Part shown: in pieces, positions 1 to 11,700 of the stretch
How positions within the stretch are numbered: position 1 is the first letter of the stretch
How the letters are laid out: every line of letters starts with the position of its first letter
The notes under the pieces: model-generated
Seen by the model: the letters and a program-made list of their open reading frames with translations, nothing else
What the model was told of the DNA's origin: nothing
The model's database searches: none
Position numbers and translations under genes: made by a program
Assembly: GCF_014851395.1 (NCBI RefSeq)
Contig: NW_024041150.1
Location: 43,089,437-43,153,436, forward strand
Reading direction: 5' to 3'
Length of the DNA stretch: 64,000 nt
Source of the DNA: Micropterus salmoides
Lineage: Eukaryota; Chordata; Actinopteri; Centrarchiformes; Centrarchidae

Positions 1-270
1 AATTAAAAGACTGTAAATTTGTTCTGAAGACTTTCAAGAAGTGGACCAGTGAATCTATGGAGGATCTTCGAGTGTGCTTGGACTGTTGTGACTGGGATGT
101 TTTCAGGACTGCTACCAACTGTCTGGATCAGTTCACAGCTGACGTACTACATCAGCATCTGTCAGGAGTCCTGTGTATCTCTATGCACCAGCGGCAGACA
201 AACCCTGGTTCACAGCAAAACTCAGACAGCTGAGGTTGGAAAAGGAAGGAGTTTAGGAGTGGAGATTTAG
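1..270 (+). mobile_element. Rex1/CR1-type LINE fragment (internal)
   Basis: Translated in pieces, this stretch resembles the region of Rex1-like LINEs between endonuclease and reverse transcriptase (a Trp-Asp-Val-Phe segment, then a T-S-Y-I-S-like segment, then a 'Q-T-L-V-H-S' stretch equivalent to the K-P-W-F-T-A region). Frameshifts and stops break it. It is about 85-90% similar by eye to 30,560-30,830, at the equivalent place downstream of receptor unit 2, so it was probably present before the receptor block duplicated. Confidence 0.6.
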
Positions 271-1090
271 GCAGTCAAAGTATGTTTACATGACTGTAAT
301 TTTCATGCCAGTTCATGGCTGAGATTTCCTTTGATAAAGTCACATAGGACAATAACTGAGAAGTTCAAGTTTGTCTGTTCCACGCGTGAAACTCAAGTTC
401 ACCCAGTAAGACTGTCCTTATGCGTCACTCATTCACTTTTCTTTCTATGCCCCAAACAGCTGACTTTGGGCATTCTTACCTAGTTTTCCCAATCAGGTTT
501 CACTACGATCAACTCAGCCAATCATGAAGTCACTATTACAGTTTAAATCTGATCTCTCCTCTGCTGACAGCTGTTATTTCAGCATGAATTACGTGGTCCT
601 CATTCACCTCCTGCTCACCAGATCCAGGGCCAGTTCTTTTTGTCCAGATCCCCAACATCTTCTCCATCCTTTCATCCCACCACCATCATGTTTACACTCC
701 ATTGGGGGATTTCTATCCTTCTGCAGCTCCACACACTTTGAAAATACCTCATCATCACAATGGAGTCAAACCACCAAACCTTTGTTCACATTTTAATTAA
801 ATCACATGTAAATAAATGATTGTTGTTCAATCAAGTCTCCCTTGATTGAAATAGGGGATTTCACCTTCCCCAGGGATTCATTTGTTGAATCCGGCACCTC
901 TTTTGTCTCTATCAAAATCAAGTGTTTAATACTTTTTGATGTCTAAATATTTTGGTATATTATTACTGCTAGCCTCACAGCTAAGTGAGAATTTTTGCTG
1001 TGAAATGTTCTGGCTAAGTTAGGTGGCGTCCAGAGTTCAGGTTGGAACCCAGAATCCAAAGATTTATCTCTGAAGAGTAGGATGGCTGGC
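271..1090. other. No gene recognised
   Basis: AT-rich non-coding sequence. Short open frames occur (for example 524-796 on +), but none has a recognisable domain, splice context or composition that would support a gene. Confidence 0.5.
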
Positions 1091-1093
1091 TAT

Positions 1094-1823
1094 TGCCCCT
1101 TCGCTAAGCCCCACCCTCCTTAGTTACTGTTATTAAGTCCGACAAACTGTCGGCACTGCCACTGGCTATTACTACACTCCCCGGAGAAATATTGTCAAAT
1201 ATGTCGGGAAAAGCGATCAGAGAAAGAAGCAGACAGTTTTGCAGTTGCATTATACATTTGAAGGTTGTATTCAGGCTGTAAACTGACTCAAACTGACGTG
1301 ACAAAAATTAAAGATAGAAGCTAAAGTGTACCGATAACACAGTACAAGTGAATCACAGCATCCCCTGGCGATTGAGACAAAAGACAACGACATTAAGGAT
1401 CAACACTGTTCCTGTAGAGATGGGTAGGCCTCTATTCATTATTACAGTCATTAAAAAGCAGAACAGTGGGGATTTATCACGTTACATTCAGTAGGAAGTT
1501 AGCTAGCGTTAGCTAACTAACATTAGGAACAATCCATCGCCGACATTTTTGTAGATTTACTTTAGGTTTTAGAAAGAGAATAAATCGTACTTCTCCTTTC
1601 AACCTTTCTGGGTAGCGACTATAACTATTACAAGTGCGCCAGGAACAGCGTTTGACCAGATCTTAGAAAAATACTGCCAAAAAAGCTAGAAAACTACTCT
1701 TTTTGCATTAGAGTTAAAGGAGACCATCCATGAAAGTGTCGGACCTCAGTTAGAACGAGTCCTATACTGCGCTGCGATTGGCCAGCTGCATATTTGGGGC
1801 GTGGCTTAGCGAAGGGTCAATTC
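1094..1823. mobile_element. Non-autonomous DNA transposon with terminal inverted repeats
   Basis: The left end (about 1,094-1,118) reads TTGCCCCTTCGCTAAGCCCC and the right end (about 1,797-1,823) is its near-perfect inverted copy (GGCTTAGCGAAGGGTCAA). The 0.73-kb interior has no transposase frame. The structure indicates a MITE-like element. I could not define a target duplication, so the superfamily is left open. Confidence 0.6.
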
Positions 1824-1888
1824 TCTAGAGTTGACTCAACGATCGAGTGGGGACTGGATGTCTGGGATCTCCTTAAGAAGTTAGCTGA

Positions 1889-2110
1889 ATGATAATAATA
1901 ATAATAACAATAATAAATTTTATTTATAGGAGCCTTTCTTAACAATCAAGGTCACCTCACAAAACATACAGTGGGCTACAGCGATAAATCGATAAATGAT
2001 CAGATCCGTCAACAGACTAAGGAAGGAGGGAAGTAGGGAGAGCGAGAGAGAGAACACAAAGAGAAAATGCACAAAGCACAACACATTCACTCAAAGGTAA
2101 AAATTAACAG
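1889..2110 (-). mobile_element. LINE 3' tail (L2/Maui-like)
   Basis: An (ATA/AAT)n run followed by TTTTATTTATAGGAGCCTTTC looks like the simple-repeat tail and 3'-UTR signature of L2-type fish LINEs, reading towards the minus strand. The 3' end of the element at 53,007-53,172 has the same layout. No coding sequence is attached. Confidence 0.4.
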
Positions 2111-2154
2111 ACTTACCATCCACTTACCACCATCATAAGACAGATGCAGGCATC

Positions 2155-2735
2155 ATGACAATGTGTCTAATGTGCTGACTTTATTTCTCACATATTTGTC
2201 CCATCAGGTGATCTGATGAGTTGCATTTTGCATCCGACAGCTTTGTGAAACCAACAGAACCACAGGAGAAAAACAAGAAGAGACCAAAGTTGATTGATTT
2301 TGCAAAGAAACAATTGCTGCAGCAACAAGAAACAAAAAACATGAATAAAATATAAATAAAAGTACAGTTAGTTATTCTATTACCCACAAAACGATGTTAT
2401 TATTAGATCCTGTTCAGTAGAAATATATGAATGAAAGTGCAATGAAACAGGTACCATGTCATGTTATATGCATCATACAGACACAAGTTAAAAAAGCATT
2501 TTAACAATTTGTTTATTCTTTAGTTTTTTCATGTGACCGATATTTCACTGAAAAATACAAATGTTTAAAAACATTAATTAAATCTTATCTGTTTGTCTCT
2601 TTGTAGCTGCCTGAGTCTAATTTTTCTTTAACAGTGAAACATAATAAATGGATGTGCTGAGGTGTGAGAGGCTCTGGGGACCAGTTCCAGGCCAGCTGGA
2701 CATCAGTGGTTGGACTGGTGTGAAGGTGTGAAGGT
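2155..2735 (-). other. 3' UTR and downstream flank of receptor unit 1
   Basis: 2,215-2,390 and 2,640-2,735 align closely with 31,095-31,260 and 31,410-31,505 at the same distances below the last exon of unit 2. The stretch is therefore read as the 3' UTR and flank of unit 1. The poly(A) hexamer seen in unit 2 is changed here (see 2,290-2,295). Confidence 0.6.
2290..2295 (-). promoter_or_regulatory. Mutated poly(A) signal, unit 1
   Basis: On the minus strand this reads AATCAA where unit 2 has AATAAA at 31,155-31,160, in otherwise conserved sequence. A single T>G change on the plus strand would remove the hexamer. Whether unit 1 uses another signal cannot be decided here. Confidence 0.45.
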
Positions 2736-2779
2736 CTACCTCAGTGAAGAGTAGACGACCTCTGGCTCTACTGGAAACT
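2736..2779 (-). CDS. Unit 1 terminal exon with ITIM-like motif
   Basis: After an acceptor (TTGTTCAG), a 44-bp coding segment in phase 1 encodes a tail ending V-V-Y-S-S-L-R-stop. V-x-Y-x-x-L fits the ITIM consensus that recruits SH2 phosphatases once phosphorylated. The exon is the same length and nearly identical to 31,506-31,549 of unit 2, which supports it as real. Confidence 0.6.
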
Positions 2780-5700
2780 CTGAACAAACAAACACAAACA
2801 GTTCAAACAACATGAGAAACTGACAAAGAAACTCCATCACCAGACCACAACTCTGCTTCACTCAGTTCTCAGGAACTAACAAGAGTTTCAAACTAGTGAC
2901 TTAATCAGGTCGCACCAGTACAACTTGAGAAATGTCTCAGCTAGTAAAAACTTTGGTGATCTGAATCTGTTGCTAGGAAACATCTGTAGTGCCGTCCAAT
3001 CAGGAGCAATCAAATATGTTAACAGGAAGTCAGTGTAGCATCACGAGCTGAAAAATAAAACGTTCAGATTAAGTTAACAAACAATATTTGGTAATTTGGT
3101 CCTTATTAGCATAATGTTTTATAATGCTAATTTATAAATGTCTTCTTCTTCTACGTCATTTTTACAAATCAGATATTGTCAACAATATTACAAACCACAT
3201 CCCCAGTAATGTTGGGATATTCCAAAATGCTATTAAAACATAAATCTGTGATTTGTAAATTTATGTGAACCTTTATTTAACTGACACACAGAAAATATTT
3301 TCAACAGGTTTACTGACCAGCATAACTGTGTTTTGTAAATATAAACAAAGTTAGAATTTTTAAAAAAGTGGTGCTAATTAGCAGAGTTTCAGGAGCGGGA
3401 CAACACATCAAGCACGTCATCGCCAGCATTTCCATAAATACCCACACGTCCTAAGTCCTCCCCTTCGCCCTCGTATCCTGCATCCCTCCCTCCCACTCCT
3501 TTCTCTGTCCTGCCTCCTGATCTCCTTCCTCCTCTCCATAGGTTTATAGGGGGTCCGTCGTGCCCGGGTGCTACGGCAGATTTCCCTATCGTAGCTTCCC
3601 CACAACGCTTTCTAATGTCTATTCAGCTACTGCAAGCTTCATACATCTTCTGTTCATTACTCAATAAATCATTTAATCATACCTGTTGATTGTGGTCCTT
3701 GCTAGTGAAACTACAACTAACAATATATACCAGTAAGAGCTAATAACACATATTGCATCAATGGGGTAAATACCTAGGGAAGGAAGTAAGAGTTAAGAAG
3801 TGCAATCAATACAAGATAAGGGGATAGAAGAAGAAGAGCACAGGAAGTGCATGTTAGAGTTTAGAGGTGTTATTAGAGGAAGTGTTCTCGTAAGAAATGA
3901 GTTTTCAAGAGCTTCTTGAAGTTAGAGAGGGACGCCCCTGCTCTGATGGCGTGTGGTAGCTCATTCCACCATCGCGGTGTCACAGATGAGAACAGCTGGG
4001 ACTGGGATCGCTTTGTGTGAAGGGATGGCAGAGCCAGGTGGTTGGAGGAGTGTAGCGGCCGAAAAAGAACATAAACTTGTATTTTGGAGTTTAGGTAGAT
4101 GGGTGCAGACCCAGTAGTCACTTTGTATGCAAGCATTAGTGACTTGAATTTGATTCTGGAGGCCACGGGGAGCCAGTGGAGGTCACTGAGAAATGGAGTG
4201 ACATGAGTCCTTTTGGGCTGATCAAAAACCAGATGTGCTGCTGCGTTCTGAACCATTTGTAAGGGTTTCACCGCACAAGCTGGAAGACCTGCTAGGAGGG
4301 CATTGCAATAGTCGAGGAGAGAGATAAACATGGCCTGTACCAGAAGCTGGGTGGCTTACTGAGTGAGGTAGGGCCTGATTTTCCTTATGTTGTATAGAAA
4401 GAGTCACCAGAGTTAAAATAAAATTGAAAAGTGCACATTATATTCAAGAAACACCTCTTTGGAAGACTCCACAAGATGCAGGCTGATAACTGGCGAGGTG
4501 TCATGACTGGATATAAAAGTAGCATCCAAAGACTCTTTGCAAGTAAGGAATGGTGGGGGCTCACCTATTTGTGCCAAAATTCTTGTTAGGCAGTTCAGAG
4601 GGAACATTTCTCACCACGAGATTACAGAGAGGTCTTTCAAAATCACCAGTAGATAATATTGTGAAAAGATTCAGGATTCAATTTGGAGACATCTCAATGT
4701 ATAAAGGGTAAGGTTGGAAACCAATGTTAAATGTTTCAGAAGTACGTGTGCTTTCTGCTGTGGTGATTTTCAGTGAACACTATTTTGCCATAGTCTTGGG
4801 ATGATATCATTCATATGATATATGTATAGTATTGTGATTTGTGAGTGAGATGGCAGTACATGGTTTTCTTAAACTGGACACACAAGTCGTTACCATGGCA
4901 ACCTGTTGATCAGGCTAGAACCGACTGGTACACACGACACTGTGTAAATTTAACCAGCGCCATTGAAAAAGCTTATTAGGAGTTAAGACTGTTGTTGGCT
5001 AGACAAAATTATCAGCCCTGTTAAAATGACAGTTACCTTGAGTTACAGTTGCACCTAGCTAAGCATGCTAGCTAAGCATGCTAGCTAGCGCCGCACACGG
5101 CCATTAGCTCAACCATCCCGTCCAAATATGGTCACGTCCAGTGCCGCTGGTTGCAAGAAGTCAACATGGCGGCGCCCTTTCGGCCAAACTCGAGGCTTCA
5201 AAACGGCGGTCCACAAACCAACAGGTGACGTCATGATGACTACGTCCACTTCTTATATACAGAGTGTAATTATTATATATGAGTGTAAGCCTGAATCTGA
5301 ATCTATACTAATAGTGTCACAATGTAATAATGTTATGTGACGTCAACTAAATTTATAGGAAGTAATGTTTAATAGCCGTATGTCATTACTACCTACTTGG
5401 TTGGCCCATTACAAATACTTTGCTTTAAAAGTACAGTCGCACAGGAAGAAAAATACGTCTTTATCCTATTTGTTTTACAATCGCATCGTAGCCCTCATAA
5501 TCGTAATGAGGTGCCTAAAGATTACCACCCCTAGAGGAGATGCATCATGATATTGAATCATATCCAATCGTTGACAGGATAATTCTAATCTAATTGAATC
5601 ATGAACCAGTGAAGATGCAAACCCCTAGTGGTAGAAGATATGTAAATATGTAAATGACCCTCCTGACCCCTGACTGGTTCAAAGATTGTTATGTTTTGTC

Positions 5701-8700
5701 TGACCTTACATTCCCATTACCCACATCTCTTTGAAGGAATAGTTCAACGTTCTGAGAAACAGTCTTTCTGGGAGATGAGAAGATTGATCTTGAGTCAGGT
5801 CATGGTTAGCTTAGCTTAGCATAAAGACTGGAAGCAGGGGGAAACAGCTAGTCTGGCTCTATCCAAAGTAAATAAATCAGCTATTTGTCCTCTCACTGCT
5901 GCAGACGAATCACTTTCTGGAAAATAAAATACATGTAAAATACATTACTGTAATTACTACAACTTTTACCAGTACTGTTGGTATATTTGCCTTTACTACC
6001 TCTTGTATATTTACTGCTCATGTCGAATTATAGTAAGTTTTTATTATAGACTAAACATGTTTTAAAGGTTTTACAGTTTTTCTTTTTTTAGCACCACTGC
6101 TGTGAAAAGTGAAAATAATGCTGGAAAGTATTTATCTGAAACTAGATGACACAAAGCTGCTCGCGTCTGTGAAAACAAGTTCACACATTTCAGCACAAGG
6201 CACAAAACAGAACCATCGCCATCCGTTAAAGCAGACCACACTAGTGTGAAAAATCTCCAGCTTCACACCACAGTTGACTGGAGTCAACAGGAGGAAGTTG
6301 TTGCTGTGGTTTGAAGTGCACAGTGGATAGAAAGATGCAGATGCACAATCAAGTATCTTTGGTCTGTCTTTTTTTGTACTTCTGATCCTCACTTTCACAA
6401 TTTATTGTCCAGTCCCATAATTCACAATGACCTCTCCTTTAAAAATGTCCTCACTTTCTGAAACAATCTTCACTGACCTAAATCTAATTCTGACCGCAAC
6501 ACAATAAATAGCCTTAATCTTTTAGAGACAGGACCAGACAAGATGTCCTCACTCACAGAAAATGTACCCAGTTTCTTTACACTTTTTTTTTTGCTTTTTT
6601 CCACTTTCTAAACATGTCCTTACTTTTCAAAAATATTCTTACATTCTATTCCAATATGTCCTCAAATTTCAAAATGTATCCTCTCAATACCCAAATTGCT
6701 GTCAATATATCTTGACGTCACACATACTACAAATGTATTGACCTAATAAAAGTGAAATCCAAATGTCAAAATGTGGATGTAAATACTAAGAAACATGTAT
6801 AATGTTAGTGTCACATGAATGAGAAAAGAAAAGGGGTATATGGTATGCAGTGTTGGGGTAGTTACTCAAAAAAGGTAATGGATTACACATTACTAGTTGC
6901 TTTTTTTTTACTCAATGCTGAAAGTAACTAGTCACACTACTAGTTAAATTACTTTTGGATTGCTGTGTAACATCACCTGTGATGCTTGAGCCCATTGCCT
7001 TATTGTCAATGGGCTCAAAACTCACTTAGAAATCCTCACGTTTTCTCTGTTGCTTGCATCAGCTACTATTCTGCTTTTAATGTCAGGACACTGGATCGGA
7101 GACAGCTCTGTGCGCGCTCCCGAGCCTCTGTCAGACTACAGCGACAACACTGCAGCTAATGACATGCAGTCCGCTAACAGCATTAAAAATAACCAGCTCA
7201 CAGCATATAGGCTACATCACCCCAAGCCGCTTACTGCTTACCATAGCTTCCGGGTCACGAAAAAAAAAAACAATCGTATTTGAATTTCCAATTTCCATCT
7301 ACAAACATATCAAAGAAAATCGGATAACGAGATTTTTTATTTTTTTCGTTTTCTGTTTTTTAATATCAAAAAGATATTTACTAATGGTAACTGGGAAACG
7401 AGCCGTTTTTCGTTTTTTGTTTTTTTTCCTTTCAAAACAAAAATCCTTTGGCACGGACATGGACCTTTGGGGATATCAATAAATTGCTTTTGCATTGTCT
7501 GATTTATTTGTTAACATCCTAACTTTGATTGGATGTAAAACTTGTTGCTTTAAATGAAACCAGTAACACTAATTAAAAACGTGTTGTTACCATTTAGAAT
7601 GAAAGCAAAAAGGAAGGAATGCTATGTGTCCATGACGTTAGCAGTGCTAGCAAGCTTACCTATGTGTGCTGTATGTTTTAGGGCACTAATTTTCAGTTGC
7701 AGATGTTCAACTTCAGTTGCTTGCCAGTTATTTGCCATCTAGCTAGATGCACTAGCTCCCTTATTTAGTTAACATATTGAGGGAAGTAGCAAATGCAGTT
7801 TCTTTTCATATAGGCTTCGCCCTCTAAGACTATCACTGTTGGGTTTACCCCTATGTGTGCCTGCGCAGCACAGAGAAAAGTTGTCTCCGTCTACCCACAG
7901 CGTAGGCCTCTCCTACATCCGCACCTTGTACATATACACAACGATGAGACCTGGCCCAGGCTAGCTCCCATTTTTCTTCCACACTGAGCTGTCTAAAGAG
8001 CAGAAGATGTCCAGTCAGAAAAGAACAATGTCTTCTAGCAAGTTGGTCCGTGCGGGTCTGCGGTCTGTCCCTGGATCAGCCGACCAGGGAGACCCCATGT
8101 GTCCACGTTGCTCCACATTATCTGCGGCTAATGACATTGCTGGCTGAATTGCTTGCTGCTGACCGACACTCGTAGCTCAGAGCAGACAACTGGTAAGCTA
8201 TGGGTCAAAAAAAGCTGTGTGTTGAAATCTTGTTGCTCCTTTTGTGGAAGTTGTTGAACACAAAATCTATCTGTGCCTGTCTCAGTTGAATCAGCCACAC
8301 ATTCCCCACACTGTGTGAGCCAGCTGCCAGGTGGCTAATCTGCAGATTGAGCTCAGTGCAACAAGCAGAAGACTCTCTGTTCACAGTCAGTGGTCCCTTC
8401 ACACACCCCTCCTCAGAGAAACTGTTTATGAGCCCACAAGAGTGGACATTACACTTTGTGGGGTCAGTATACACACACAACCCTGCGTGTCATGTTTTCC
8501 TATCGCAGCTCCACACACTACGCACGTCCCTTCTGTTGTGTGTGATGTGTGATGTACGGCATCAGGTGTGTGCCGAACGGCAGGCGACAGTGAGGCTGGG
8601 GAGAAATGTGTTTCTTGTAAACTGCATGACCTAGTGTTGCACTTTACAGAACAGCCACTTTTGAGATTTTAACCGCTATTTCTCACTTACCCACATTGTG

Positions 8701-11700
8701 TGAGCCAGCTGTGTCCCCCTCCTTGACGTAGTCGGGTGGCTGGCCTGAGCCCACATGTACATGCACATGTCTTCTCTTCCCTTGCTGGTTGAGCGGCGCG
8801 GCGATGAGCCCAAGAGTGTGGTTGCGCTGCCTTGTGTGGACCACCTGGCGACTGTGTCTCACGATGTACAGATGGATGGACTCCCTAATCCGCCGGGGTC
8901 ACAGGTTGCAGTTCCTCTGGTTCTCCTTCCGGGGCGCCCAATACAAGTACAACCTCTTGCCGTTCGGTTACTCCCTGGCCCCTGCTCTTTCTCCAATTGT
9001 AATGAGACGGCTTTGGAGCCGCTGCGGTGCTTGGGCATCAGGGTCTTACTTTATCTGGACGACCTACTGCTGGCGCGGTCCCAGGACGAGGCGGTGGTGC
9101 AGACGGTTGAGCTCATCACACACCCAGGTTTCACTGTGAACCGGAAGAAGAGCGCTCCTCTCTCCTCCCAGAGGCTCACCTTCCTGGGTGTGTGCTGTGT
9201 TCCTCTGTCTGGAGAGTGCGGCTCTCTCAGGAGAGAGTGGAGGCTCTGGGGGAGCTGCTCTGCCGTGTTGTTCCACTGGCAGTGGTGACAGCTCTGTCAA
9301 TCATGAGGTTTCTCAGCCTCATGTCGGCGGCTCACTTGGTGGCCCCCCCAGCCCTCCTGCACATGAGGAGGTTACAACGGTGGTTCATCTACCTGCGTGT
9401 CGACCCGGTGAGACAGAAGGTGGTCCGTCACTTCGCCTCTCTGCTGCGGAACCAGCACGTGCTGGCCGCACCGACAACCAGGCTGCAGTGGCCTACATAA
9501 ACAGCCAGGGCAGGTTTTGCTCAGCCAGGCAGCTGCTCCTGTGCCGGGAGTGCTTTCGTTCCTCCAGCTGCTCATGGACAGAGGTTTGCCGTTCAGTACG
9601 GTTAAAACCTATGCTGCTGCCATCTCATCCTGTCAGGACGGTGTTCGCTCACCTGCTGGTGAAACGTTTCCTGAAAGGGGTGTAGTGGCACAGGAAGGTG
9701 TCACAACCTGCTGCTCCACAGTAGGATTTGGTGCTGCTTTACTCGCGCTAACCTAAGCCCTTTGAAGTCGGCGGACCTGGAGTTCCGCCAGCGATCTGGC
9801 TACCCTCTCTGTGACTCCGTTGTATCTCATGATCCAGGGTGACGCCAGCTAGGCTGTCCTGCGCCCTAATCCTGCATTCATGCCTAGGAGCATCACCAGC
9901 TTCTTTCGGTCGCAGGTGATTACTCTCTCAGGCTTGTTTTCTCCCTGGGAAGCTACATCCCACCTCCTCTGCCCCATGCACGTGCTGTCCTGCTATGTGG
10001 TGTGCCTGTCAGCACAGCGCTTTTCTCATTGGCTGTGCGAGGCTATTTCACAGAACTTTTTGTAAGCCAGACTGCATCAGGGAGCACTCCATGAGAGACG
10101 TCTCCTCTTTTGTGGCATTGCACGGTCTGAGTGTTTTGGCTGAGTGGTTTTCCTTTATGAGTGTGTGGTGTGCACTCTCCCACCAGACGGTGGGGGGGGG
10201 GGGGGCTCTGTGCACAGCTGGTGCAGTCACTGTCATGACCTCGCTGGCATCTGTACAGCTGCGGGGCCCACCGTCCGGTTCCCCACCTGTTACGCATGGG
10301 TCGGCCTGCTGCATCCCATGTTGTGCCATCGGTACGTGGCTCATTATATATCTGGATAGGTGGGTTTATGCTTGGTGGTACGGTATGGGCCAGTGAGGCT
10401 AGAACGGTAGTTACGTGCTGTAACTCCAGATTCTATGAGTATAGGCACAGCCCTCTAAGTTGAAGGCATCCCTGGACCTTTGGTTCTCAGTGCTGAAAAA
10501 AAGCCACTATGTGAGCCGTTGGCCAGGTCTCATCGTTGTGTAGCATGCAATGTTTGGCATGTGAGAGTGTGTTGTAGAGCAGAGCATGGTCACGAATGCC
10601 ACTGGAGTCCTCTTCCACTCCCCCATGACAACATCATGGAGCTGGTGGATGACCTTGTTCTCCTCCACCTTCCGTTTGAGGATGGTGGGTTTAGATGCTC
10701 AATAGGGTTTAGGTCTGGAGATATGCTTGGCCAGTCCATCACCTTTACCCTCAGCTTCTTTAGCAAGGCAGTGGTCGTCTTGGAGGTGTGTTTGGGGTTG
10801 TTATCATTTTGGAATACTGCCCTGAGGCCCAGCCTCCAAATGGAGGAGATCATGCTTTGCTTCAGTCTGTCACAGTACATGTTGGCATTCATGGTTCGCT
10901 CAATGAATTATAGCTCCCCAGTGCCTGCAGCACTCATGCAGCCCCAGACCATGACACTCCCACCACAATGCTTGACTGTAGGCAAGACACGCATGTCTTA
11001 TACTCCTCACCTGGTTGCCGCCTCACACACTTGACACCATCTGAACCAAAGAAGCTTATCTTGGTCTCATCAGACCACAGAACAGACCACAGAACATGGT
11101 TCCAGTAATCCATGTCCTTAGTCTGCTTGTCTTCAGCAAAGTGTTTGTGGGCTTTCTTGTGCATCATCTTTAGAAGAGGATTCCTTCAGGGATGACAGCC
11201 ATGCAGACCAATTTGATGCAGTGTGCGGCATATGGTCAGAGCACTGACAGGCTGACCCCCCCACCCCTTCAACCTCAGCAGCAATGCTGTAAGCCCTCAT
11301 ACGTCTATTTTCCAAAGACAATCTCTGGACATGACGCTGAACACGTGCACTCAACTTCTTTGGTCGACCATGGCGTGGCCAGTTCTGAGTGGAAGGGGTC
11401 CTGTTGAACCACTGTATGGTCTTGGCCACCGTGCTGCAGCTCAGTTTTAGGGTCCAGGCCATCTTTATGTAGAGCAACAATTCTTTTTTTCAGATCCTCA
11501 GAGAGTTCTTTTCCATGAGGTGCCATGTTGAACTTCCAGTGACCAGTATGAGAGAGTGTGAGAGCGATGACATCAAATTTAAGACACCTGCTTCCCGTTC
11601 ACACCTGAGACCTTGTAACACTAACGAGTCACATGACACCGGGGATGGCTATTTTGGCCCAATTTGAACGTTTTCACTTAGGGGTGTCCTCACTGTCTGT

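Noticed and set aside
10190..10206. G run (GGGGGGGGGGGGG) as a quadruplex switch
   Set aside because: A single homopolymer tract in a decayed DIRS element; may also be a sequencing-length artefact.
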